From CAYXXZ01 sp964469165 (GTDB lineage: Bacteria > Pseudomonadota > Gammaproteobacteria > Pseudomonadales > Porticoccaceae): DNA of 21,471 bases. This document shows, piece by piece, positions 1-7,950 of the stretch. The stretch is from NCBI GenBank assembly GCA_964469165.1, contig CAYXXZ010000052.1, forward strand, positions 1 to 21,471, in the 5' to 3' direction. Each line of letters opens with the position of its first letter. The first letter of the stretch is position 1. The position numbers and the translations under genes are program-made. Below the pieces are notes generated by a model. The model worked only from the letters and a program-made list of their open reading frames with translations. It was not told the DNA's origin and ran no database searches.

Positions 1-30
1 AGTTGTCAGTGAGCGTGGCACCCCCCTGAT

Positions 31-76
31 AACTGTCAACTGAAAACTGTGAACTGTGAACTGTGAACTGTGAACT
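31..76. repeat. 7-bp tandem repeat (aactgtg), about 6.6 units
   Basis: Six in-phase heptads run from 31 to 72: aactgtc, aactgaa, then four exact aactgtg units at 45-72, followed by a partial aact at 73-76. The array sits just beyond the 3' end of murU, in the 86-bp stretch between its stop codon and the window edge. Nothing else was recognised in positions 1-86. No function is known to me for this repeat. The exact phase over more than six units rules out a chance dinucleotide-style run. Confidence 0.85.
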
Positions 77-86
77 AACCCCCAAC

Positions 87-815
87 TCACGCAATCTGCG
101 GCCTAAGACGGGGCTTTTTTGCGATATCCAGCGGCTTGCCCGCCAGCAGGGTGTTGAGCATCTCGAGCCGGTCCAGGGTGCCCACGTCCCACCAGGTGCC
201 ATCGAACACTTCGCCGCTTACCGAGTGCGCACGCACGCTGGCTTCGAGCACGTTGCGCAGCGGAAACTTTTCCGATGCGGAGGGGTGAAGCGCAAACATC
301 TCCGGACACATCACGCTGATGCCGCTGAAGGTGTAGGATTTCTCGCCGTTTTGAGGGTAGCTCACCAAACCATTGCTGAGCGAAAAATCGCCCACGGATT
401 TGAAGGGCGGGTTGGGAATCAATACCAGGTGCGCATCCATCTCCCGCGACCACTCGCGCTCGATGAGTGTCTCCAGCGGGTAATCGGTCCACACATCGCC
501 GTTGACCACCAGAAAAGGCTCGCAGCCCAGGTACGGCAGGGCGCGGCGGATCCCGCCGCCGGTTTCGAGAGGCGCTTCCTCGCGCGACCAGAAGATCTCC
601 ACGCCGAAGCGCGAGCCATCCCCCAGGTAGGCCTCGATCATCTCGCCGAGCCAGGAGGTGTTGACGACGATTTCACGGACGCCGGCGGCGGCGAGATTTT
701 CGATGTGGTATTGGATGAGCGGTTTGCCACCCACCTGAAGCAGGGGTTTGGGGGTGGTTTCAGTGAGGGGCCGCAGGCGTTCGCCGAAGCCTGCGGCAAG
801 AATCATTGCTTTCAT
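87..815 (-). CDS. murU: N-acetylmuramate-1-phosphate uridylyltransferase MurU
   Basis: This 242-residue cytosolic nucleotidyltransferase should convert MurNAc-1-phosphate plus UTP to UDP-MurNAc, the last step of the recycling route that bypasses de novo UDP-GlcNAc/MurA chemistry. The nucleotide-binding signature LAAGFGERLRPL is at residues 7-18 with PKPL at 22-25; LETGGG (83-88) and the metal-binding NGD (105-107) follow, and WWDVGT lies near residue 208. The reading frame stays open upstream to 896, but the ATG at 815 gives the canonical MKAMILAAG start and has a GGAG about 10 nt upstream. Its ATG overlaps the amgK stop (ATGA, 812-815), so the two are probably translationally coupled. A generic sugar-1-phosphate nucleotidyltransferase is the alternative; the amgK neighbour makes MurU much more likely. 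Confidence 0.9.
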   Translation of the reverse strand: MKAMILAAGFGERLRPLTETTPKPLLQVGGKPLIQYHIENLAAAGVREIVVNTSWLGEMIEAYLGDGSRFGVEIFWSREEAPLETGGGIRRALPYLGCEPFLVVNGDVWTDYPLETLIEREWSREMDAHLVLIPNPPFKSVGDFSLSNGLVSYPQNGEKSYTFSGISVMCPEMFALHPSASEKFPLRNVLEASVRAHSVSGEVFDGTWWDVGTLDRLEMLNTLLAGKPLDIAKKPRLRPQIA

Positions 816-1855
816 GGGGTCTGTTCTCCTGCCAGCTGCCAATCTCTGTACCAGGGCTGATCCGGCAACAGAGGGAGGAGCCGCTTTGCAAACCATTCAT
901 TGAAGGGCGCCAGTTGCGGATACTGCGCGGAGACTTCCAGGGTATAGCGCAGCACCAGGGGCAAGTCTTCCAGGTAGCGGGCCTTTCCATCCCGCAGCCA
1001 CAGCCGGGCAAAGATCCCCAGCACCTTGATGTGGCGCTGCAGGCCCATGAAATCAAACCATTGGAGTAATTGCTCTGCCCGGGCATTCCGGACGCCCAGT
1101 TCATCGGCACGCGCTGTGAGAAATGCCAGCGCCCGTTCCTTGACGATCGAAGCCGGCCGGCGAATATAACAGTCCTTCAGCAGGGATACCAGATCGTATG
1201 TGAACGGCCCGATGACCCCGTCCTGAAAATCCACGGTGCCGATCTCGCCGTCGGCTGTCAGTATCAGGTTGCGTGAATGGTAGTCGCGATGCACCACCAC
1301 CTGGGGCTGCTCGAGCGCCGATGCGGCGAGTATCGCGAAGGTGTCGTCGATCAGCTCGCGCTCTTCGGCAGTCGGCACCTGAGCGAGCATCTTCTCCACG
1401 AACCACTCGGTGAACAGCGCCATTTCATCCAGCAACAACTTGCGGTCGTAGGGCTCGAACAGGTCGCCGTGCGGCGCCACCTGCTGGAGGCGCACGAGTG
1501 CGGCCTCGGCCAGATCATAGAGCGACGGCATGTTATCCGCCGTGAGAAGCGTCAACAGCAGCTGATCGCCCAGGTCTTCCTGAAGCATGAAACCCTGATC
1601 ATAATTCACCGCGTAGATCCGCGGCACTACCACACCGCCAGCGCACAGGGCCAGATCCTTGGCGACGAACGCTGGCGTATTTTCCCTGTCCGGCGGTGCG
1701 AACACCGCGATCAACGGCGGCCTGCTGTTGACGCGAAAATACTTGCGAAACCCCGCGTCACCGGCAATCGGCTGCAACGCCAGAGGCGATTCCGGCGCGG
1801 CGTGCGCCGGAAGGAATTGCTCGACCCATCCCCTTAATTCCACAGCCTCTTCCAT
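812..1855 (-). CDS. amgK: N-acetylmuramate/N-acetylglucosamine anomeric kinase AmgK
   Basis: A 347-residue protein of the aminoglycoside-phosphotransferase (APH) kinase fold. The catalytic loop HRDYHSRN is at residues 189-196 (Asp191 the expected base) and the metal-binding DFQDG at 209-213; the N-terminal lobe carries AGDAGFRKYFRV around residues 31-42. The family phosphorylates MurNAc at the anomeric carbon to MurNAc-1-phosphate, the substrate of MurU, in the cytosol. The downstream overlapping murU gene supports this over other APH-like kinases. The start ATG at 1855 is preceded by GAGG with about 6 nt spacing. The gene is divergent from lptD, as I recall for pseudomonads. In Pseudomonas this pathway contributes to intrinsic fosfomycin tolerance (known for the family, not visible here). 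Confidence 0.9.
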   Translation of the reverse strand: MEEAVELRGWVEQFLPAHAAPESPLALQPIAGDAGFRKYFRVNSRPPLIAVFAPPDRENTPAFVAKDLALCAGGVVVPRIYAVNYDQGFMLQEDLGDQLLLTLLTADNMPSLYDLAEAALVRLQQVAPHGDLFEPYDRKLLLDEMALFTEWFVEKMLAQVPTAEERELIDDTFAILAASALEQPQVVVHRDYHSRNLILTADGEIGTVDFQDGVIGPFTYDLVSLLKDCYIRRPASIVKERALAFLTARADELGVRNARAEQLLQWFDFMGLQRHIKVLGIFARLWLRDGKARYLEDLPLVLRYTLEVSAQYPQLAPFNEWFAKRLLPLLPDQPWYRDWQLAGEQTP

Positions 1856-1984
1856 TCTCGTCCTCGACGGTAACTTACAGCGACGGAAGTCCTACTCAGA
1901 ATCGAGTCGCAACTCACCACGGCCGCCAAACTTGGGGTAGAATCCCCGGTCACGACAAAACACTTGGACACGAGCCGATTTTCG
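1856..1984. promoter_or_regulatory. Divergent amgK/lptD intergenic region with a candidate lptD -10 element
   Basis: This non-coding gap must hold the promoters of both divergent operons. On the plus strand TAGAAT (1938-1943) resembles a sigma70 -10 box, but no convincing -35 lies 16-18 bp upstream. The TAGAAT is enclosed by GGGG (1934-1937) and CCCC (1944-1947), a small perfect inverted repeat. A second short inverted repeat, ACTC-N6-GAGT, lies at 1894-1907. Transcription from the TAGAAT would start near 1950, leaving a leader of about 35 nt before the ATG at 1985. No clear sigmaE-type element was found by eye, although lptD is sigmaE-controlled in E. coli. Confidence 0.3.
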
Positions 1985-4489
1985 ATGGGTTGCATTTCTT
2001 GGGGCGGCCAGCGCCGCGCGCTTGCGGCATTGCCGGTTCGCCTCTGCGCCCTGGCTACCCTCATCTTCACAGCTTCGCTCAGCGCGCAGGATACCCCAGG
2101 AGTGGATACCGGGGAACAACCTGGCGCCGCTGTTTCGGGCGACAGCGAACCCAGGGTGGCGCTCAGCGAAAATCTCGACTGGGTACCCATCGAGCTGCTG
2201 ACCATCGAGCAGCGAAGCCTGGTGCGCTCGAGCTGCTGTGGCGCCTATATCGAGCCGCCGCGACACTATCGGGATGCCGATCTCGAACCGGAAAAGGCCG
2301 ACCTGCGCGTCAGCGCCGACAGCAGCCGCGCCCAGGGCAACCGCGCTGTGCTGGAAGGCGATGTGCAAGTCACCCAGGGCTACCGCCAGGTGCGCAGCGA
2401 CAAGGCGACGCTGGATCGCGACGATCGCACCGTCGAGCTGGAAGGCAACATCACTTACCGCGAGCCTGGCATTCTCATCACTGGCGACCACGCCTTCGTC
2501 GACATGGACAGTGACGACATGCACGCGTCCGGCGTCAGCTTCGTGCTCCACGAGCCCAATATCCGCGGCCAGGCCGAGGCGTTGTCCCGCCCCGAGGAAG
2601 ACCGGATCTACGTCGACGACGTCACCTACACCACCTGCGAACCTGGCAGCGACCACTGGCAGCTGTCCTCCAGCTCGCTCGACATCAACACCACCAGCGA
2701 ACAGGCCACTGCCCGCAACGTGGTGCTGCGGGTGCGCGACGTTCCCGTGGCCTACGTGCCCTGGATCCGCTTTCCGATCACCGACAACCGCGCCACGGGG
2801 CTGTTGTTTCCGAGCATTCTGGCCGGCAACGACAACGGTTTCGACTACGCCCAGCCCGTCTATATCAACCTGGCCCCCAATTACGACGCGACCCTCACAC
2901 CGCGCCTGATCCAGGAGCGCGGCGCCATGGCCGAAGCCGAGTTTCGCTATTTGGCGCGCACCGGCGAATCCCAGGTATCCGGCGGCTATCTGTGGGACGA
3001 CCAGGGCGACTCCAGCAATGACCGCACCTACAGGGGCGAGGACCGCTGGACGCTGGGCGTCGATCACGTCGGCGGCTGGGGCCGGAGCTGGAGCACCATG
3101 GTCGACTACACGGACGTCAGCGACATCGACTATTTTCGCGACATCGACAGCGCCTCGCTGGCACTGAGCAGCGCCAACCATCTCAACCAGGAGGCGCGCG
3201 TCGGCTACGCCACGACCAATTGGGACTTGCGGGCGAAGGTGCAGGCGTTCGAGACCCTGATTCTCGATGGCCTTCAGCAGTACAAGCAGCTGCCCCGCCT
3301 CGATGCCCGCGGCGATTACCGCTTCGACAGTACCGACCTGGTGCTGTCGCTCAAGCACAGCTACGTGATGTTCGATCACCGCGAGGATGACATCATCGGC
3401 ACCGGCACGCCCTGGACGAGGGATGACAAGAACACCACCATTACCGGCAGCCGCCTGCGCATGGACTACCGCGTCACCTGGGACAAGGAGTGGCTGTGGG
3501 GGTTCTTCAGACCGGCATTCGCCGCGAAGTACATCGGTTATGACCTGAACGACCCGCTTCTCAACCACTCCGAAACCCGGCCTCAGGTGCTGTCACCGGT
3601 CACCTCCCTCGATACCGGGCTGTTTTTCGAGCGCAACAGTAACCTCATGTCGGGTTATATCCAGACCTTCGAGCCGCGCCTGTACTACCTCAACTCCGAG
3701 TACCGGGACCAGTCGGACATGCCCAATTTCGACACCTCCCAGCTCACCTTCAGCTATCACCAATTGTTTCGCGATGACCGCTTTTCCGGCAACGATCGCA
3801 TCGGCGATACCGAACAGCTCACCGTGGGCGCCACGTCGCGCATCATCGATGCCCGCTCCGGCCAGGAGCGAATCCGTCTCAGTCTCGGCCAAGTGGTCTA
3901 CCTCAGCGACCGGCGCATCGCGCTCAGCAACCAGGGCGTTCAGGAGCTGACCCGCGACTCTTCGGATATCGCCGTCGAGCTCTCCGGCCGCTTTGCCAAT
4001 CTGTGGCGCATCCAGTCGGACCTGCTCACCACCGACGACGGCGGCACCATCAACAAGGCCGCGTTCACCCTGCGCTACAACAATGAAACCGACACTGCCT
4101 TCAATCTGGGTTATCGCTATTCGCGCCGCGACAACGTGCTGTCGGGGGGCCGTTTCGTGCGCGCCGACCTCGATCAGGCGGAAATATCGCTTGCTGTGCC
4201 CATCAACGAGAACTGGCGCCTGCTGGGGCGCTACTACCATGATCTGCGCGTCAATCAGGAACTAGAAGTGTTTGCGGGCGTCGAATACTCCAGCTGTTGC
4301 TGGCGCCTGAGCGTGGTTGCGCGGCGCTGGATCGAGCGAGACGACACGTACTTCATCGGCGCGGAAGATCTCGAACACAACAACGGCATCTTTTTTCAGT
4401 TCCAGCTCCGCGGCCTCGCCGGCACTGGACAGCGTGTGAGCAACATCCTCAGCGAAGGCATTTACGGCTACCAACCACCGGAAGACTGA
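1985..4489 (+). CDS. lptD: LPS-assembly outer-membrane protein LptD
   Basis: An 834-residue protein, of the family's usual size, forming the outer-membrane beta-barrel that with LptE inserts lipopolysaccharide into the outer leaflet. A signal peptide with a hydrophobic core (LCALATLIF) ends near SLSA-Q around residue 34. An LptA/OstA-like jellyroll follows at about 105-190 (EGDVQVTQGY, KATLDRDDRTVELEG), then the long barrel domain. Cysteines stand at 84-85 (CC), 218 (TTCEPGSDHW, matching the E. coli Cys173 context) and 771-772 (CC, matching Cys724/725), the set used for the interdomain disulfides. The frame also opens from a TTG at 1964; neither start has a strong ribosome-binding site, and I prefer ATG 1985 because it gives a compact signal peptide. 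surA follows after 3 nt. Confidence 0.95.
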   Translation: MGCISWGGQRRALAALPVRLCALATLIFTASLSAQDTPGVDTGEQPGAAVSGDSEPRVALSENLDWVPIELLTIEQRSLVRSSCCGAYIEPPRHYRDADLEPEKADLRVSADSSRAQGNRAVLEGDVQVTQGYRQVRSDKATLDRDDRTVELEGNITYREPGILITGDHAFVDMDSDDMHASGVSFVLHEPNIRGQAEALSRPEEDRIYVDDVTYTTCEPGSDHWQLSSSSLDINTTSEQATARNVVLRVRDVPVAYVPWIRFPITDNRATGLLFPSILAGNDNGFDYAQPVYINLAPNYDATLTPRLIQERGAMAEAEFRYLARTGESQVSGGYLWDDQGDSSNDRTYRGEDRWTLGVDHVGGWGRSWSTMVDYTDVSDIDYFRDIDSASLALSSANHLNQEARVGYATTNWDLRAKVQAFETLILDGLQQYKQLPRLDARGDYRFDSTDLVLSLKHSYVMFDHREDDIIGTGTPWTRDDKNTTITGSRLRMDYRVTWDKEWLWGFFRPAFAAKYIGYDLNDPLLNHSETRPQVLSPVTSLDTGLFFERNSNLMSGYIQTFEPRLYYLNSEYRDQSDMPNFDTSQLTFSYHQLFRDDRFSGNDRIGDTEQLTVGATSRIIDARSGQERIRLSLGQVVYLSDRRIALSNQGVQELTRDSSDIAVELSGRFANLWRIQSDLLTTDDGGTINKAAFTLRYNNETDTAFNLGYRYSRRDNVLSGGRFVRADLDQAEISLAVPINENWRLLGRYYHDLRVNQELEVFAGVEYSSCCWRLSVVARRWIERDDTYFIGAEDLEHNNGIFFQFQLRGLAGTGQRVSNILSEGIYGYQPPED

Positions 4490-4492
4490 TTC

Positions 4493-5797
4493 ATGTTCAA
4501 ACGACTCGCCACCAGGACCCCCCTTTCCTGTCTCGCAGCCCTTGTTGCCGCGTTCGCCATCAGTTTCTCTGCACACAGCGAAATCAAGGTGCTCGACAGC
4601 GTCGCGGCGGTGGTCGATGACGACGTGGTCATGCTCAGCGAGCTCAATGAGCGGGTAGATACCATCATCGCCCGTATCAACCAGTCCGGCACCGAGGCGC
4701 CACCGCGGGAGGTGCTGCTGCCGCAGGTGCTGGAGCGCCTCATCCAGGAGCGCATCCAGGTGGCCATGGCAATGCGCGCGCGCATCCGCATTTCCGATGA
4801 GGAGCTCAACCAGGCGGTGGCGCGTATCGCCGGCCAGCAGAACATGACCACGGAACAGTTCGTAGAAGCCGCGCGCCGCGACGGCATGCCGATTCACATG
4901 ATCAAGGAACAGATCATGATGGAAATGATGATTTCCCAGGTGCAGCAATCCCAGGTCAACAACCGTATTTTCATTTCCGAGCAGGAGATCGACAACTTCC
5001 TGGTGTCGGAGGAAGCGCAGATGTGGAGCTCGCCGGAAGTGCTGCTCGGCCACATCCTGCTGCCGTTGTCCGCCGGCGCCAGTCAGGAGGAGTTCGAAGA
5101 GACCCAGGCCAGGGCAAATACCATCATCGCGCAGCTGCGAGACGGCGCCGACTTCCGCCAGATGGCAATCACCTATTCCGGCGATCAGAGTGCTCTGAGT
5201 GGCGGCGATCTCGGCTGGCGCCGCACGTCCCAGCTCCCCGAGGTGTTCATTCCCGTGGTCAGCCGCCTCGAGACCGACGATGTATCGGAGACTATCCGCA
5301 GCGACGCGGGTATTCACATCCTCAAGCTCTATGAGAGGCGCGGCGCTGAGAAACAACTGATCAACCAGAATTTCGTGCGCCACATCCTGCTCAAACCCAA
5401 CGAAATCCGCGACGACGAGGTAACTCGTCAGGAAATCCTGAAAATCGCCGAGCAGATCCGCGCCGGTGCCGATTTCGCCACCATGGCTCGCGAACATTCC
5501 GAAGACATCGGCTCGGCCCTCAGCGGTGGTGAGCTGGGTTGGTCGCTGCCCGGCCGCTTCGTGCCCCAGTTCGAGGCAGTGATGAACGACATTGCCATCA
5601 ACGAGGTCTCTGAGCCCTTCCGCAGCCAGTTCGGCTGGCACATTCTCGAGGTCACCGAGCGCCGCAACCAGGACTTCAGTGACGAGATCAAGCGAGCCCA
5701 GGCAGAAAACATCCTGCGCCAGCGCAAGTTCGACGAAGAACTGCAGATCTGGCTCCAGGAAATCCGCGACAAGGCCTATGTCGAGATCAAGATCTAG
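4493..5797 (+). CDS. surA: Periplasmic chaperone / peptidyl-prolyl isomerase SurA
   Basis: A 434-residue periplasmic chaperone that escorts unfolded outer-membrane proteins, LptD among its best-known clients, to the Bam complex. A signal peptide spans residues 1 to about 29 (basic MFKR, hydrophobic LAALVAAFAISF, cleavage near SAHS-E). The SurA N-terminal domain follows (about 30-170), then two parvulin domains at about 183-283 and 292-390, each with the HILL and SGG(D/E)LGW signatures, and a C-terminal helix. GGAAG lies about 10 nt before the ATG, inside the end of lptD, and the spacer is only 3 nt, so it is almost certainly co-transcribed with lptD. The length and domain order match E. coli SurA, and nothing is missing. 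Confidence 0.96.
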   Translation: MFKRLATRTPLSCLAALVAAFAISFSAHSEIKVLDSVAAVVDDDVVMLSELNERVDTIIARINQSGTEAPPREVLLPQVLERLIQERIQVAMAMRARIRISDEELNQAVARIAGQQNMTTEQFVEAARRDGMPIHMIKEQIMMEMMISQVQQSQVNNRIFISEQEIDNFLVSEEAQMWSSPEVLLGHILLPLSAGASQEEFEETQARANTIIAQLRDGADFRQMAITYSGDQSALSGGDLGWRRTSQLPEVFIPVVSRLETDDVSETIRSDAGIHILKLYERRGAEKQLINQNFVRHILLKPNEIRDDEVTRQEILKIAEQIRAGADFATMAREHSEDIGSALSGGELGWSLPGRFVPQFEAVMNDIAINEVSEPFRSQFGWHILEVTERRNQDFSDEIKRAQAENILRQRKFDEELQIWLQEIRDKAYVEIKI

Positions 5798-5812
5798 GGC
5801 CGGTACAGCGTC

Positions 5813-6781
5813 ATGCAAATCGCGATAACACCGGGAGAGCCTGCAGGGATAGGCCCCGACCTGCTGGTCAAGCTGGTTCAGGCCCCGCAGTCCGCCGAAC
5901 TCATTGCCTATGCCGACCCCAGGCTGCTGGAGGCGCGGGCACGACAGCTCGGCCTGCCTCTCCGCCTGCGTGACCCCAACGGCGCGGCACTCTCCGCCGG
6001 AGAACTGGCCGTTCGCCCCGTGGCCCTGCGCAGCGAGGTAGTGGCCGGCGTTCTGAATCCCAACAACAGCGCGTACGTGCTCGAATGCCTCGATCGCGCT
6101 CTCGACGATTGCCTGCGCAACGCGGTCGCGGGCATGGTCACCGGCCCCGTCAACAAAGCCGTGATCAACGACGCCGGCATCCCCTTCAGCGGCCACACCG
6201 AATACCTGGCCGAGAAGACCGCAACGCCACTGGTCGTCATGATGTTGGCGTCGCGCGATCTGCGCGTCGCCCTGGCCACGACGCATCTGCCCCTGCGCCA
6301 GGTGGCGGATGCCATCAACAAGGATCTGCTGCGCGACGTGCTGGATATTCTCGATGGCGACTTGCGGCGGCGCTTCGGGTTGGAAAAACCGCGCATTCTG
6401 GTGTGTGGCCTCAATCCTCACGCCGGCGAGAGCGGCCACCTGGGGCGCGAGGAAATCGACATCATCACCCCTGCGCTGGAGCAGGCGCGCCAACGCGGTA
6501 TCGACGCGCGCGGCCCCTTTCCCGCCGATACGCTCTTCACGCAGGAGCGGCTGCGCCAGGGTGACGCGGTGCTCGCCATGTATCACGATCAGGGGCTGCC
6601 GGTGCTCAAATACCAGGGCTTCGGCGAGGCGGTGAACATCACGCTCGGGCTGCCGATCATCCGCACCTCTGTCGATCACGGCACGGCTCTCGACCTTGCG
6701 GGCACGAGCAGGGGCGACACAGGCAGCTTTGTCGAAGCGGTGCGCTGTGCGCAGCAAATGGCGGGGGCTGTCACGTCATGA
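5813..6781 (+). CDS. pdxA: 4-hydroxythreonine-4-phosphate dehydrogenase PdxA
   Basis: A 322-residue cytosolic NAD-dependent dehydrogenase of the DXP-dependent pyridoxal-5'-phosphate pathway; it oxidises 4-phosphohydroxy-L-threonine, whose product decarboxylates and is passed to PdxJ. The protein begins with the signature ITPGEPAGIGPD (residues 5-16). The substrate-contacting FSGHTEYL is at 126-132, and the metal-ligand histidines are His158 (TTHLPL), His203 (NPHAGE) and His258 (MYHDQG), each 8 positions earlier than the E. coli ligands. The gene starts 15 nt after surA with only a weak ribosome-binding site. Its TGA overlaps the rsmA ATG (6778-6781). The presence of pdxA between surA and rsmA is the common gammaproteobacterial arrangement. 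Confidence 0.96.
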   Translation: MQIAITPGEPAGIGPDLLVKLVQAPQSAELIAYADPRLLEARARQLGLPLRLRDPNGAALSAGELAVRPVALRSEVVAGVLNPNNSAYVLECLDRALDDCLRNAVAGMVTGPVNKAVINDAGIPFSGHTEYLAEKTATPLVVMMLASRDLRVALATTHLPLRQVADAINKDLLRDVLDILDGDLRRRFGLEKPRILVCGLNPHAGESGHLGREEIDIITPALEQARQRGIDARGPFPADTLFTQERLRQGDAVLAMYHDQGLPVLKYQGFGEAVNITLGLPIIRTSVDHGTALDLAGTSRGDTGSFVEAVRCAQQMAGAVTS

Positions 6782-7575
6782 GTCTCGTCGCCCCCCACCA
6801 GGCCCGCAAGCGTTTCGGCCAGAACTTTCTCGTCGACGGCAACATCATTGCCAGAATCATCGCAGCGGTCAGCCCAAAACAGGGTGACAACCTTGTCGAA
6901 ATCGGCCCCGGCCAGGGCGCCATCACCGGCCCTCTTCTCGAAGCGGCAGGCGCTCTAAATGCCGTTGAACTCGACCGCGATCTCGCCGCCATGCTCAGCG
7001 ACAGGTTTGCTGAGCATGCGGGATTTCAGCTGCACCAGGGCGACGCCCTGGCCTTCGACTTCGCCACCCTGGCGAATAGCGGCCCGCTGCGTATCGTGGG
7101 CAACCTGCCCTACAACATCTCGACGCCGCTGATCTTTCATTTGTTGAATTACGCCGGGCATATCAAGGACATGCATTTCATGCTGCAACGGGAAGTGGTG
7201 GAGCGCATGGCCGCCGTACCGGGCAGCAAAACCTACGGCAGGTTGAGCGTTATCGTGCAATACCACTGCCAGGTTTTCGATCTGTTCGGTGTGCCTCCCG
7301 GCGCCTTCCGACCGGTACCCAAGGTCGACTCCGCCATCGTCAGGCTGGTGCCGCGCCGCGAGATACAGCCGCTCGCCAGCAACAAGGCCCTGTTTCAGAC
7401 GCTGGTGCGCACAGCCTTCCAGCAGCGCCGCAAAACCCTGCGCAACGCGCTCAAACAGCTGCCCCAGGCAGCAAATTTGAATGCCGATGCGATCAGCATC
7501 GATCTCGGGCGCCGACCGGAAACCCTGTCCGTCGCCGAGTTCGTCACCCTCAGCAATGAATTGGATAGCCAATGA
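6778..7575 (+). CDS. rsmA: 16S rRNA (adenine1518-N6/adenine1519-N6)-dimethyltransferase RsmA (KsgA)
   Basis: A 265-residue SAM-dependent enzyme that dimethylates two adjacent adenines in the 3'-terminal hairpin of 16S rRNA late in small-subunit assembly; loss gives kasugamycin resistance in E. coli. Visible motifs are KRFGQNFL (residues 11-18), the SAM-binding EIGPGQG (41-47), acidic ELDRDLA (64-70), the catalytic NLPYN (109-113), and the C-terminal helical region with RTAFQQRRKTLRNAL. It overlaps pdxA upstream and apaG downstream, each by an ATGA stop-start junction, implying coupled translation. The length is close to that of the E. coli protein. Confidence 0.97.
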   Translation: MSLVAPHQARKRFGQNFLVDGNIIARIIAAVSPKQGDNLVEIGPGQGAITGPLLEAAGALNAVELDRDLAAMLSDRFAEHAGFQLHQGDALAFDFATLANSGPLRIVGNLPYNISTPLIFHLLNYAGHIKDMHFMLQREVVERMAAVPGSKTYGRLSVIVQYHCQVFDLFGVPPGAFRPVPKVDSAIVRLVPRREIQPLASNKALFQTLVRTAFQQRRKTLRNALKQLPQAANLNADAISIDLGRRPETLSVAEFVTLSNELDSQ

Positions 7576-7946
7576 CCGCTGCCGATATCAGTATCAAGGT
7601 ACGTACAGAATTTCTTTCGCAAGAGTCTCAACCACAGCGCGGCAAATACGCCTTCGGCTACCACATCACCATCAGCAACGGCGGTACTGAAGCCGCCAAA
7701 CTGATCAGCCGCCATTGGATCATCACCGATGGCAACGGCGTCAAACAGGAAGTCAAAGGACTCGGCGTGGTCGGTGAGCAGCCGACCATCGAGCCCGGTG
7801 GCAGTTACAGCTACTCCAGTTTTGCTGTGCTGCAAACCACCGTTGGCACCATGGAAGGCTCGTACGACATGCACCGCCCCGACGGCACCCGCTTTCGCGT
7901 CCCCATCGACCCCTTCCTTCTCGCCCTGCCCGGCGCAGTGAATTAA
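7572..7946 (+). CDS. apaG: ApaG (DUF525) protein
   Basis: A 124-residue single-domain protein of the ApaG/DUF525 family, an immunoglobulin-like (fibronectin-III-type) beta fold. Family features seen are the early VRTEFLSQES segment, YHITISN, RHWIITD, GVVGEQPTIEPG (an invariant GxxP-rich stretch) and the terminal GSYDMHRPDG...FRVPIDPFLL. The biochemical role is unsettled; the name comes from its place beside apaH, and eukaryotic relatives are F-box protein domains. Its ATG overlaps the rsmA stop (7572-7575), with a GGAT sequence a few nt upstream. Only 4 nt separate it from apaH. Confidence 0.95.
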   Translation: MTAADISIKVRTEFLSQESQPQRGKYAFGYHITISNGGTEAAKLISRHWIITDGNGVKQEVKGLGVVGEQPTIEPGGSYSYSSFAVLQTTVGTMEGSYDMHRPDGTRFRVPIDPFLLALPGAVN

Positions 7947-7950
7947 CGCC

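Noticed and set aside
87..120. T6 run with GC-rich bases before it on the plus strand, resembling a terminator
   Set aside because: Only a 3-bp stem can be formed, and the sequence is the coding end of murU (KKPRLRPQIA on the other strand).
1892..3568. A 558-codon minus-strand frame opposite lptD, extending into the amgK/lptD gap
   Set aside because: Val/Ala/Gly-rich shadow of lptD codons, with no family resemblance. Only about 90 bp lie in non-coding DNA.
4262..6757. An 831-codon uninterrupted reading frame on the minus strand opposite lptD, surA and pdxA
   Set aside because: It is antisense to three clearly conserved genes and crosses their junctions, has no recognisable motif, and is rich in the residues expected from antisense reading of GC-rich codons. 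Long antisense frames of this kind are common in such genomes.
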